DNA of 64,000 bases from Macrococcus sp. DPC7161 (GTDB lineage: Bacteria; Bacillota; Bacilli; Staphylococcales; Staphylococcaceae), in the NCBI RefSeq assembly GCF_004117835.1, contig NZ_SDSC01000003.1, positions 210,061 to 274,060 of the forward strand, in the 5' to 3' direction. The notes under the pieces were generated by a model. The model made no database searches. It was not told the origin of the DNA and worked only from the letters and a program-made list of their open reading frames with translations. Position numbers and translations under genes: made by a program. Each line of letters starts with the position of its first letter. Positions within the stretch are counted from its first letter, which is position 1. This document shows positions 53,201-61,556 of this stretch, one piece after another.

Positions 53201-54613
53201 TCTCGTTTGTTCATTCTGTTTATTCATACGTTCTTTAATGATGCTGTAGAATGACGTTAGTACTTGATCTCTCGTTCGTTTATCATGAACGAGTCCTCTC
53301 GTATGTATCGCATTAATATGGAAATGCTTCAGCCATCTCATATTATTTAATGTGTTGTATTCACTTGTTTTCATACAGAATAGAAATTGCACGTCATGAT
53401 AACTGTGAAATGTTGCTAACTCGAGTACCATATGTTCAATATGGTTTAATATGAAATGTCTGTTGCCGATATAACCAATCGGACCTTCCATCAATGAAAT
53501 CGTAACAGGTGCATCATCGATTGATTGATATGTTTCGTTTAATTGATTTGCTTTTTCTACGAGTGGGTCTTTTTCTTTAACAAAATCATCTTTGCGATAA
53601 TCGATTTCAAAACTTGTCGGTACCCTTCCCGTTCCGATTTGATAATGCAGGAAATCATGATGCTTTCTTGTTTTTTCAAAGATACGTACGGAGTATTCCG
53701 ATATAATTTCTTTAATTTTATGCATATCCGGGAAGTGATACGCACGTGCGCTTCGTTGTTCACGCGTTAATGCAAATAATTGTCTCGTCTTATCTTTTAA
53801 GTATCTTGTATATGTTACTTCACGCGTTTTCGTATCTTTTTGAAACTTATTCTTATCAGATACATATTGAGAAATACTCATAATAATTGTTACGATACTC
53901 ATTCCGAGCATCATTATGATATATATGCCTGTCGGTCTGAAAATGAATACGACGATTGTTAAAATGATCATAACGAATGGTGGGATAATCATACGCCATA
54001 GCCCATTATTGGACCTCGTAGGTTTTGAAGGCACTTTTTCGATTACAACTTTGTCTGTTGGTTCACGTCTTATAATCCTTGGTTTTCTTCTATACTCATT
54101 TGTGTTGATCTGTATATTTGCTTCGATTTCATTTAATGATGTTTCAATTTGTGCTGTCGTATAGATTTCCAGATAATCTACTTTATAAATAAATAATGTA
54201 TCATCGATATACCATTCGTCACCATTGCTTAATGTGACGGGTGTATTACTCAAACTATAGTTTATATATAGTGGCGCTTCACACATTAATGTTGCGCACT
54301 GTATTACTTTATCCTGCTCAAGTAATAGTTGATGATGGAATGGCTGTAAGTTAATCTCACTATGTTTCGCCTGTCCGATTTCAATGAATTGTTTATTGAA
54401 TTCAAAACTTTGGAATGTATCATATGCTGTTATCCTGTAAAGTTCAATTGTATAAGTTTTCGCAAATTCAATTCGTGTATCGTTTATATATACTTCTGTT
54501 GCTTCACGTGTTACAACTTTAACTTTTAGCGTACCATTAAGCGTATAATTACCTTCCTCAGTTATGTTCAATCCATATAGCTTGTTATCTTTCAATGCTC
54601 TTATTTTAATCAT
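50267..54613 (-). CDS. essC: EssC, FtsK/SpoIIIE-type ATPase of the T7SS
   Basis: A 1448-residue motor (S. aureus EssC is about 1479). Two N-terminal FHA-like domains (about 1-185), two membrane segments (about 207-250), then tandem ATPase domains. The first clear P-loop GTTGSGKS is at about residue 644, with the IDYKGGGMA motif typical of EccC/EssC; the second P-loop is degenerate-looking (GSPGYGRT, near 983); the third (SERPSETS) has lost the Lys, as usual in this family. The C-terminal end decides substrate specificity and its module here (esxC-esxB-esaE-esxD-esaD) corresponds to the S. aureus essC1 type. Confidence 0.95.
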   Translation of the reverse strand: MIKIRALKDNKLYGLNITEEGNYTLNGTLKVKVVTREATEVYINDTRIEFAKTYTIELYRITAYDTFQSFEFNKQFIEIGQAKHSEINLQPFHHQLLLEQDKVIQCATLMCEAPLYINYSLSNTPVTLSNGDEWYIDDTLFIYKVDYLEIYTTAQIETSLNEIEANIQINTNEYRRKPRIIRREPTDKVVIEKVPSKPTRSNNGLWRMIIPPFVMIILTIVVFIFRPTGIYIIMMLGMSIVTIIMSISQYVSDKNKFQKDTKTREVTYTRYLKDKTRQLFALTREQRSARAYHFPDMHKIKEIISEYSVRIFEKTRKHHDFLHYQIGTGRVPTSFEIDYRKDDFVKEKDPLVEKANQLNETYQSIDDAPVTISLMEGPIGYIGNRHFILNHIEHMVLELATFHSYHDVQFLFCMKTSEYNTLNNMRWLKHFHINAIHTRGLVHDKRTRDQVLTSFYSIIKERMNKQNEQTREEVQFLPHYVMVISDMGLLMDHVILEYINMDLTKYGISLIFIDDVYETLPEHVVTVIDMKTETHAELIMHNETLVNEHVTPALLDEQFDKEKLYRKLANINHVENLKNTIPESISFMQLYKAKYTYELDIEKRWTENQSYKNMAVPLGVRGKDDIVHLNLHEKAHGPHGLIAGTTGSGKSEIIQSYILSLAVNFHPHEVAFLLIDYKGGGMANLFKDLPHLVGTITNLDGASSMRALTSIKAELKKRQRLFNENEVNHINQYHKLIQDGKQLEPMPHLFLISDEFAELKQEQPDFMKELVSTARIGRSLGIHLILATQKPSGVVNDQIWSNSKFKLALKVQNKQDSNEILKTPDAADITLPGRAYLQVGNNEIYELFQSAWSGANYAPDDSSKTIDKTLYQINHYGQYENVTRDLSGLDEGKVVETKTELEAVIDEVKRVNDALQVTKVKTPWLPPLKKVIYQEELVETDFKKLWRGDRRKIELLFGYKDVPEEQLQAPLIRSVDETGHIALIGSPGYGRTTFLHNIITYIARHQQPDQAHMYLFDFGTNGLMPMVDFPHVADYFTIDQQEKIKKVIRILNDLINERKQILSKYRVVSMNDYEKVTSEIIPNIFVIIDNYDGIKDTPIQESFETLLMKLSREGLALNIHLISTASRANALRMQLITNIKTKIALHLFDKSELSNVIGTMKFESPDIIGRAIMNDDNKTIFQIPLAYNQEIQVNEAIKNEIKEMHNNYNKALPKKVPMMPESMDYETNAKVYQFEEYLEKGKVPIGLEYNNVNVIAIDINKHAVITSERPSETSHIAKTMLRSIEDLRDKYSFIIADFNGEYDIYQDNADLYFNSDEGFETMKEVLLTEIENRKNGIASSKHSVYFINDFKSFIKTTNITDSEIKTILTSGHKFGVTLILTGAHKSSIESYESQFDIAKKTISQMVLGIRITDQQVINFGYITGEQPLKELEAYYINNNEYFKMRWFE

Positions 54614-54621
54614 GCCATCAC

Positions 54622-55896
54622 CTACTTGCTTTTATCATCTGACTTTTTTGTCTCTTGTGCTTTTTCTTTTGCTGTTTCTTTATTTTTTTGTGCTTCTTCT
54701 TCTGCTTTTGCTTGCTCTTCTTTTTTTCGCTTTTCTTCATCTTTGATTTCTTTTTCTTTAGATATGATTTGATCAAGCTTTTCCTGGAATGGTTTAATCT
54801 TCTCTTCACGTTTATCAGAATCTAAATCTTCACCTTTAATTTGATTAATCAAATTAATAAGTGCGAGCTTCTGCATATCGTTACTACCAATAATTTCAGC
54901 GGTGTTCAATGCTTCTTCATACTTTGAATGCCCCATTTTATACCAATACTTAAGTATGTCTTCTCTAGCATTCACTGAAACCATGTTTTTAATTTGATTA
55001 ATCTGATCATCATCTAAGCCTTGTTCATTAACATTTAAGTAACTTTCTGCATATATATATAGTTCGTTATTCGTTAAGTTTTTCTCGTTAACGCTTTTAT
55101 ATGTATCTAGTACACTACTGTAGTTTTTATTTTCATATTGCTGATAGGCTGTTATGATACTTTGTTTAATTTTATCTGTATGGAAAAAGTTGAACGATAA
55201 GAATCCTGCTGCAACTGCCAACAGTATCGCAGCAGTAATCATGCCATATTTAAAAAAATTGAATTTTTTCTTTTCATAATATTGATAATTTTTGTTGAAA
55301 TAAGCTTTTTCTTCAATGAAATTCGTTTCCAGAAGTGTCTCTATCTGTAAGATATCATTCGCCTCATTAATTTGTTCCATAAATGGACTTAGTTTAACAT
55401 CAGGTTGTACACCTTCCATCAATTCTTCAAATTGAAGCTTATTATCAAATACATGCATGATCAAAGCTTTGTAGTATTTAACGAAGTCTGTTTCTGTTAA
55501 TTTCGTAGGTGGAATTTTATTTTGTATACCGCGAACTTTGAGTTTCGGTATGCCATCTTTTGAGAAGTATATGTTGTCAGGTTGCAATAGGAACGTATAT
55601 CGCGTATCTAATAGTTGGTAAAGTGAACGAATATTTAATAAATATCGCAGTTTATCTTTTCTTTCAAATGTATGTATATCATTGAACGAAATATCACCTG
55701 GTAACAATGAATACATTACTTCATAATGATCTGGAAGTGTTTCTAGTGATGCATCCATCAAGTTTTGATGTGGTTTTACCAATAAAGATAAATCAATAGG
55801 TGATGCATTTATGGCATCACTTTTTAATATCTCTGAAGTCATTGGTGCAACGGTTTCAATTTGTTGTTCATTTGATTGTGTCATTCGTTTCTTCAT
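54622..55896 (-). CDS. essB: EssB, T7SS membrane pseudokinase
   Basis: A 424-residue single-pass protein. N-terminal cytoplasmic pseudokinase-like domain (about 30-215), one membrane segment (about 221-243), an outer helical domain and a long Lys/Glu-rich coiled C-terminal tail. The ATG at 55896 with AGGTGA 5 bases upstream is preferred to a GTG three codons earlier. EssB is a central scaffold that links EsaA, EssC and EsaB. S. aureus EssB has 444 residues. Confidence 0.92.
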   Translation of the reverse strand: MKKRMTQSNEQQIETVAPMTSEILKSDAINASPIDLSLLVKPHQNLMDASLETLPDHYEVMYSLLPGDISFNDIHTFERKDKLRYLLNIRSLYQLLDTRYTFLLQPDNIYFSKDGIPKLKVRGIQNKIPPTKLTETDFVKYYKALIMHVFDNKLQFEELMEGVQPDVKLSPFMEQINEANDILQIETLLETNFIEEKAYFNKNYQYYEKKKFNFFKYGMITAAILLAVAAGFLSFNFFHTDKIKQSIITAYQQYENKNYSSVLDTYKSVNEKNLTNNELYIYAESYLNVNEQGLDDDQINQIKNMVSVNAREDILKYWYKMGHSKYEEALNTAEIIGSNDMQKLALINLINQIKGEDLDSDKREEKIKPFQEKLDQIISKEKEIKDEEKRKKEEQAKAEEEAQKNKETAKEKAQETKKSDDKSK

Positions 55897-55913
55897 AACA
55901 TTCACCTAATTTC

Positions 55914-56153
55914 TTAAAGTAAGATTAATAAATCACCATTGCTAATTACTTGTTCTGATACAATATCATCCGGTGTCATTACAATACCTTTATTCAAATT
56001 CTTAAAAATCGGGTAATTCAGTGAGACATCAATCTGATATGCATCACAAACAAGTAGATATAATTCATTGAAAGTAATGAATTCAGGAATGGACAGATCA
56101 TATTTTTCTTTCGAATTTATCATTTGAAATGTAATATCAATATGATTCTTCAT
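55914..56153 (-). CDS. esaB: EsaB, ubiquitin-like T7SS protein
   Basis: A 79-residue YukD/EsaB-family protein with a predicted ubiquitin fold (HIDITFQMINSKEKYDLSIP, final GDLLILL strand). Overlaps essA by 17 bases. In S. aureus EsaB (80 residues) is needed for T7SS activity and regulation. Confidence 0.9.
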   Translation of the reverse strand: MKNHIDITFQMINSKEKYDLSIPEFITFNELYLLVCDAYQIDVSLNYPIFKNLNKGIVMTPDDIVSEQVISNGDLLILL

Positions 56154-56544
56154 GTTTTCTCCTTCTCATAAAATGATTAATGCAATAAATAATAAATCCT
56201 GTAAAAATAACGATGACACTCCACATTAATAGTAGAGAGTCATCTTCTTGCACCAACCTTTCAGGTCTATCTACAAAAGTTTCTTCGTTTGTGAAGAGTA
56301 ATTGTTTAGATTGGTTCACATCTTCAATTTGTTGGGAACTGAAGATATTGTTTTTTAATGCTTTGTTTTCTTGTGATTTTTTACTATCAATCAACTTCTG
56401 CATCGTATCAGTATCTTCCGTAAATAACTCAACACCATGTTGATTGACATCAATTTCCTGGCGTTTTTGTTGTGTATTTCCTTCATCAATATCTATATGT
56501 AGTGAAGACTGAAGCATCAATGCCATCAGCAAACTTTTTAACAT
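56137..56544 (-). CDS. essA: EssA, T7SS membrane component
   Basis: A 135-residue protein with an N-terminal hydrophobic signal-like stretch and one membrane segment near the C-terminus (LLLMWSVIVIFTGFIIYCI) followed by basic residues. Its ATG overlaps the esaA stop by one base (TAATG). S. aureus EssA is about 152 residues. Confidence 0.88.
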   Translation of the reverse strand: MLKSLLMALMLQSSLHIDIDEGNTQQKRQEIDVNQHGVELFTEDTDTMQKLIDSKKSQENKALKNNIFSSQQIEDVNQSKQLLFTNEETFVDRPERLVQEDDSLLLMWSVIVIFTGFIIYCINHFMRRRKHEESY

Positions 56545-59500
56545 TAGATCATCACCTGTTTTTTAAATTGTTTACGTATTAAATTCAGAACAGCAAATAC
56601 TGCAAGTGCGAAAGTAAGACCAACAATATAAAGCGTGATACTGTATTCACCTGATAAATAATTAAAGAACATTCGGTCAACATAATTCAGCGGTGACAAT
56701 GAGGCGTTCAGTAATCCAGTTTTAAATTGAGACAATCCTTCTAATGTTAATAAATAGAACGATAATATTATTAATGAAATTAACATACCAATTGACTTTA
56801 ATTGTCTTAACATAAATGTATTGAACAACGTAAAGACAATTGCTGTTAGTATTATCAGCATTGTAAATTTAAACTGTCCTTCTGTAATACCGATTTTGTT
56901 TATTCCGATAATACTTGAAAGAATGCCAAGTAATCCCGCTAATGCAAGTGCAATTACAGTAATCATCATATTACGTTTAAGCGGTGTCATTACTGAGTAC
57001 TTATCTTTAAATAATGATTCGATATGATTTGTCTGTTCGTATGATGAGATAAAATACCCAATTAATAGTGAGAATATATACATGAATAATACGATATAAA
57101 TCGGACCGTCGTATTTCTTCTCGGCTGGTATTGCTTTAGCGACATTTCCTAATGTATCTCCTTCTAATGGCATTCCTACAAATGTCTTTAAATCTTCATT
57201 AGGTTGACCGTTTTTCTTAGCATTCTGAAATGCCTGTGTAAAGTTATCTTTGAACTTACTTTCTGACTTCAAATTTTCTTCCATCGTATTATTAAGTTGA
57301 TTTGCCTTGTCACTTAGTGCTTTCCCTTTAGATTCAATTTGACTTGAATCATCTTTTAATGATGATAGCTGTCGTTCAATTTCAGAACTGATTGTAGTCG
57401 ATTGTTCTGTCTGATCTAGTAACTGTAATGAATCATTCATCAAATTAGTAATATCTTCACTCAATGATAACGTTACGTCTGCAGCATCATTTGACTCAGT
57501 AATATTTACATCAATCGGCTCTGATGATTGATCAGATAACACATCATTTATTGACTGACTCATTTCATTCATTTGCGTCTGACTTTCATTCTGAAGAGTT
57601 ATTGACTGTTTGAAATCATCTACAAATTGCTGTTGTTCCTCTTTAAGTGCTTCAATCGATTGATTATATAATTCATTTTCCTTATTAAATGCTTCAATTT
57701 GTGCATTTAATGGTCCATAAATTTCATCAGTTAATAATTGAACAAACATATCAATACTTTCTGCTTCAGGATTATCTGTATTCACTCTAGGTGTAATATT
57801 GTTATAAATGTTAAACAGCGCATCTGTACCAGTAAAGTCTATCAATACATTATCATTTGCATTTCCTTTAATAGATGTTTGAAGTAGCACTTGTTCGTTT
57901 ATCTCATAATAATATGATTGATTATCCTGAATTGTTTTACTGTTTCCATCGTTATTCTTTACTACTTGCACTACTTTGATCTGTCCACTATTTAAATTTT
58001 CCATCGATACTTGTTTTACCGCACTTTCAGTAGTTGGCATTTCTGTTGTCGGTTCTTGTGCAGAATCAGTAGACGGTTCATTTGTTACTTGTTCACTTGT
58101 CGGGTTTTCATTTGTTGGTGCTTCTGTCGTTTTAATTTCAGAGCTAGATACTTCATCAGTAGGTGTTTCTGTTGGCGGAACTGTTTCTGTCGTTGATTTG
58201 TTTAAATTACCCTCAACGATAAATTGATATGATGCACGCGTTAAATTACTGCGCTTTGGAATCATATTACCTTCGACTGACAATGTTGAATTTGAAGGTA
58301 TGTTACCTAGATTTATTACGCCATTTTGAATTGGTCCGATAATATTTCCATTAATTTTAACTTGTCCTTTATAATTAAAATCAGGATCTAAAGTAACTGT
58401 AAGTTTACCGTTATTCATCTCTGCAAGTGTTTTAGAGATAGAAATCGGAGTAGCAGTCGTTTCATTCTCATCGTAATCACTTTGTCCTGATAAATCTGTA
58501 TCTCCGTATGTATAGTGATATTCAGGATGTGCATTTTGGAAATCAAATGACTGATTAATCAACTTAATAAGACTTTGTTTAACATTATTAGGTAACTGAG
58601 ATTGCTTTACATTTTCTATGTTGTGTGTTGGCAGATGATTAATCGCATTTACAATACTTTCTTCAACTTGCAATTTCAATTCATCTTGTTTCACTTTTTC
58701 ATTAGCAATGATTTCATCTATTTTATTTTTATAATCTGAATCCATCAATGCCAGCATTTCTTTAACTTTTTGTTCATAATTTTGTTTTACAGTCTCGTCA
58801 ACTGCAAGTAGAGGCTGCTTTCCATTATCTAAATTATCATAAAATCGATTCAATTCATTTTCAAAATTGTTATTAAAGACGACTGACTCAGAACGCTCTG
58901 GTTGGCTTCGAACTAAACTTTGAACAGCTTCAATCATCTGTTGATTTGATTCATTGTTGGATTCAATTACGCGTGAGAGAATATTTGATTGCTCATCATA
59001 AATTTCCTGATTCTTTGCAATAACTGAATTTACCTTTTCATCAATTGGTGTCGTATTAACACCGAGTAATGTTGATCTAAAATCGTTATAGTTTTGATTC
59101 ATCGTTTCATTCCACTTTGAAATAATTGCGTTAGATTGTAATGAATAATCGCCATAATCAATAAAGTCTGTACCGAATTCAGCAATTGGCACTAAAAGCT
59201 GCTGATTAAATGTATTTTGAAGTGCAACGTGATTTTCATAATTTTTATCGACTTCTTTTTGAGCATTCATCATATTTTGAATAACGCTACCAAAGTAGAT
59301 TTTTACTAATTTATTATTATAAGCACTTGCAGTTTCATTCGTAAATTTCTCTAGTAAGAGCGCAAGTTGCTTGTTGTTTTCAGTGTTATATTTAAATTTT
59401 ATATTGAGTTTTTTTGGTGAATTAGTAGAAAATGACGTTGCATTTTTACTAAAGTCGTCAGGAATTAAAATCATTACATTATATAAATTATCTTTTAAGC

Positions 59501-59783
59501 CATTCTCAGCAATAGCACGATTCACTACAACAGCGTTCGGATTATTTTTTACGACATCTGCTGCGAAATCTTCACCAAACTTCAAAGTATTATCCCCTTG
59601 CTTTACAGGGATATCCTCATTGACTATGGCGACGTTAATATCATCATATTTTTTATCTTTCTTATCAGTTGTTTGTTTGTTAGGCTGAACAGTCGTTTGA
59701 TTATTATGCCAAACAAAGTACGCAGCAAAAGAAATTAATGCAATAGTAACTAAAGTAATTAAAAACGCTATTTTCTTATTCAT
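56544..59783 (-). CDS. esaA: EsaA, large T7SS membrane subunit
   Basis: A 1079-residue protein: one N-terminal membrane segment (about 5-24), a very large extracellular coiled-coil region, and about five membrane segments at the C-terminus. This is the EsaA/YueB plan (S. aureus EsaA about 1009). Near the middle there is a spacer of PTETPT/TTEAPTNEN repeats (about 535-600) that I do not recall from S. aureus. The ATG at 59783 starts MNKKIAFLITL; the open frame upstream runs through the esxA terminator and is not used. YueB homologues serve as phage receptors, and the outer part is probably surface exposed. Confidence 0.92.
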   Translation of the reverse strand: MNKKIAFLITLVTIALISFAAYFVWHNNQTTVQPNKQTTDKKDKKYDDINVAIVNEDIPVKQGDNTLKFGEDFAADVVKNNPNAVVVNRAIAENGLKDNLYNVMILIPDDFSKNATSFSTNSPKKLNIKFKYNTENNKQLALLLEKFTNETASAYNNKLVKIYFGSVIQNMMNAQKEVDKNYENHVALQNTFNQQLLVPIAEFGTDFIDYGDYSLQSNAIISKWNETMNQNYNDFRSTLLGVNTTPIDEKVNSVIAKNQEIYDEQSNILSRVIESNNESNQQMIEAVQSLVRSQPERSESVVFNNNFENELNRFYDNLDNGKQPLLAVDETVKQNYEQKVKEMLALMDSDYKNKIDEIIANEKVKQDELKLQVEESIVNAINHLPTHNIENVKQSQLPNNVKQSLIKLINQSFDFQNAHPEYHYTYGDTDLSGQSDYDENETTATPISISKTLAEMNNGKLTVTLDPDFNYKGQVKINGNIIGPIQNGVINLGNIPSNSTLSVEGNMIPKRSNLTRASYQFIVEGNLNKSTTETVPPTETPTDEVSSSEIKTTEAPTNENPTSEQVTNEPSTDSAQEPTTEMPTTESAVKQVSMENLNSGQIKVVQVVKNNDGNSKTIQDNQSYYYEINEQVLLQTSIKGNANDNVLIDFTGTDALFNIYNNITPRVNTDNPEAESIDMFVQLLTDEIYGPLNAQIEAFNKENELYNQSIEALKEEQQQFVDDFKQSITLQNESQTQMNEMSQSINDVLSDQSSEPIDVNITESNDAADVTLSLSEDITNLMNDSLQLLDQTEQSTTISSEIERQLSSLKDDSSQIESKGKALSDKANQLNNTMEENLKSESKFKDNFTQAFQNAKKNGQPNEDLKTFVGMPLEGDTLGNVAKAIPAEKKYDGPIYIVLFMYIFSLLIGYFISSYEQTNHIESLFKDKYSVMTPLKRNMMITVIALALAGLLGILSSIIGINKIGITEGQFKFTMLIILTAIVFTLFNTFMLRQLKSIGMLISLIILSFYLLTLEGLSQFKTGLLNASLSPLNYVDRMFFNYLSGEYSITLYIVGLTFALAVFAVLNLIRKQFKKQVMI

Positions 59784-59809
59784 ATGTAAACCTGCCCTAT
59801 ATTTTTTAA

Positions 59810-59838
59810 AAAAGCCATGCAATATTTGCATGGCTGAT
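59810..59838 (-). terminator. Terminator after esxA
   Basis: Stem AGCCATGCAA / TTGCATGGCT (59813-59835, 3-base loop) followed by TTTTTT on the minus strand. It should let esxA be made in excess over the machine genes. Confidence 0.85.
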
Positions 59839-59844
59839 CAAATT

Positions 59845-60141
59845 TTAGTTTAAACCAAAATTTTGAGATAATTGCTGATCTGTGTCTGCAACAGCTTGTG
59901 CAGTGTTGTTTAATTGTTGGTTAATATCGTGTAGTAATTGACTGAAGTTTTCAACTTTAGGTTTTAGTTGATTGAATTGTTCATCGAATTTCTGGAATGC
60001 AGTACCTTCCCACATAGATGCAATTTCACCTTGTAAAGAAGTTAATTGACTTAAAATATCTTGGATTTGCTCTCCACTTCTTCCATAAGTTTGCGCTTGA
60101 CTCTTCAACTGCTCGGGAGTCATGGTAATTCTTCCTGACAT
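59845..60141 (-). CDS. esxA: EsxA, WXG100 T7SS substrate
   Basis: A 98-residue WXG100 protein: helix, turn with MWEG near residue 42, helix. The start [19 protein letters not shown] is close to that of staphylococcal EsxA (97 residues). It is both a substrate and a core part of the secretion process. First gene of the locus; GGAGGGTTTACT precedes the ATG. Confidence 0.95.
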   Translation of the reverse strand: MSGRITMTPEQLKSQAQTYGRSGEQIQDILSQLTSLQGEIASMWEGTAFQKFDEQFNQLKPKVENFSQLLHDINQQLNNTAQAVADTDQQLSQNFGLN

Positions 60142-60163
60142 AGTAAACCCTCCAATTATTTTT

Positions 60164-60244
60164 ATTTTTGTATACTACAATCCATCCATCATATGAATAG
60201 TAAAATATAACTTCTTATGATTAATTAGTAAAGTATACAAAAAT
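60164..60244. promoter_or_regulatory. Perfect 13-bp inverted repeat upstream of esxA
   Basis: ATTTTTGTATACT (60164-60176) and its exact complement AGTATACAAAAAT (60232-60244) lie 55 bases apart, 23-103 bases before the esxA ATG, bracketing where the promoter should be. Candidate paired operator. The rest of 60245-60700 is AT-rich DNA in which I see no gene. Confidence 0.45.
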
Positions 60245-60706
60245 ATTATACGCTTTTTACTTTTAAAGTTGAAGTCCCTTAAATTCCCATGCACATTTTG
60301 TGACAAATATCTAGAAATCACTGTTATATCAACGATTACAGACATTCATGTAAATAAAATTCACTTTATCAAAATCAAATAAATTATATCAATATAATTT
60401 ATTTGAATTCTCTTTTTTTGATTTTATTTCCTATATATGTAATTAAATCAACTAAAATATGTATGTATTCGCCTCATTATTTTAAAATTATGTTACGTTT
60501 GTAAAGAAAGTAAATGAACATTTGATTACGTGTAAATTTAAAATTTTATATCAAATTTTTGTTATTTTTTTGTAATTTATAAAACCCTTTATATAAAAGG
60601 GTTTAAACCGAATTTTTAGAAAAATATTATAAATTCTAAAAATTATATCACTTAAACAAATTGTTATTAATTAACATTTTATAAAAAATATAGAAATAAA
60701 ATAATA

Positions 60707-60792
60707 GTCTGGGACATAAGTAACTAAATCTTCGATTTAGACCAGACAATTTAAAAAGCGAAAACCGAATTTTTCGGCTTTCGCTTTTTTAT
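60707..60792. repeat. Intergenic stem-loop element with terminator
   Basis: Outer arms GTCTGG (60707) and CCAGAC (60742) with an inner CTAAATC/GATTTAG stem, then a strong terminator stem AAGCGAAAACCGAA / TTCGGCTTTCGCTT (60757-60787) with TTTTTT. The phrase 'tctgggacataag' resembles short intergenic repeats common in staphylococci. Confidence 0.55.
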
Positions 60793-60859
60793 ATACAAAT
60801 AAAAAGACACTACTTTATAATGTAAGTAACTACACATACAAAATAAAAGGAGTGTCTTT

Positions 60860-60912
60860 ATGTTTAAAAATTATAACACAAATCAAATTACTCTACCAAT
60901 GGATTTTATATA
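60860..60912 (+). pseudogene. IS1182-type transposase, N-terminal scrap
   Basis: After AAAGGAGTGTCTTT an ATG opens MFKNYNTNQITLPMDF, the usual N-terminus of IS1182-family transposases. About 18 codons later homology stops and reverse-strand IS110 sequence begins. An inverted pair AAAGACACT (near 60804) / AGTGTCTTT (60849-60857) fits the end region of such an element. Confidence 0.7.
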
Positions 60913-61284
60913 TATGTCCTTAGAAAGATTTTTAGAAGGTCTTTTATTAAAGTTTTTTGCCAATAAAGCAAGTTTGTGTGCATCAGATTTATCGGTTTTC
61001 CAAGTTCTAAGTGTAGTTGTTAAAAATTTAGCTTCTAAAGGATTTATCATACAGTGTGAAATATTGTTTTCTTTATAAAAACGTTGAATAACTTTAGAGT
61101 ATATCCCAGCCGATTCAAAGAGAAAATAAACACCTGCATATCCTTTAATATATTCATTTAATGCATCAAAACCATCTTTATTGTGAATTAATTCAAATTC
61201 TTTCTTAAATTCATTATTACAATAATGAGCTACATAACTTTTTCCTTTCCCCACGTCAATTCCAAAATATTCGATGTTAATCAA
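60895..61284 (-). pseudogene. IS110-family transposase, N-terminal fragment
   Basis: About 130 residues of an IS110 DEDD transposase: YFGIDVGKGKSYVAHY, FLFESAGIYSK and LRTWKTDKSDAHKLALLAKN are the conserved N-terminal blocks with the first acidic residues. The C-terminal two thirds, including the Ser-containing Tnp20 domain, are missing; the frame runs out in IS1182 sequence. Start is a TTG at 61284 with AGGA upstream. Not functional on its own. Confidence 0.82.
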
Positions 61285-61500
61285 TCCTATTTGCTTAAAT
61301 TAAGAAGTTTTACTTCGCTAGGCCATATTTTGTTCATTTTCCTATACACGATCTCAACGGACCCAACATACTAAAATCGAATTAATAAGGAGAGTGAAGT
61401 TCTCCAGTTTATAATACGGATTCTAAGATCCTAGAGGCTGGTCGGAGTACTTCTCTCTACTACTATTTCATAATTGATAAAATTATGCCAACGGCATAAA
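61285..61500 (-). ncRNA. Possible IS110 bridge-RNA region (left non-coding end)
   Basis: The 200-odd bases 5' of the IS110 fragment are non-coding. On the minus strand they hold several possible stems, e.g. AGAGAGAAGTACTC, GGATCTTAGAATCC and GGAGAACTTCACTCTCC. IS110 elements encode a bridge (seek) RNA here that pairs with donor and target DNA. The identification is from position only. Confidence 0.4.
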
Positions 61501-61507
61501 AACAATT

Positions 61508-61556
61508 AAAAAAGTAGCGATGTTTATCTACTGTCGTAGATTACTTCGCTACTAAT
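61508..61556 (-). terminator. Terminator overlapping the hydrolase stop
   Basis: Arms GTAGCGA (61514) and TCGCTAC (61546) with inner TCTAC/GTAGA stem; followed by TTTTTT on the minus strand. Confidence 0.75.

Noticed and set aside
54618..54809. Lys-rich 63-residue minus-strand protein
   Set aside because: Shifted-frame shadow of the Lys/Glu-rich essB tail.
60860..61078. 72-residue plus-strand protein before the IS110 fragment
   Set aside because: Only its first ~18 codons are IS1182-like; the rest is antisense of the IS110 transposase.
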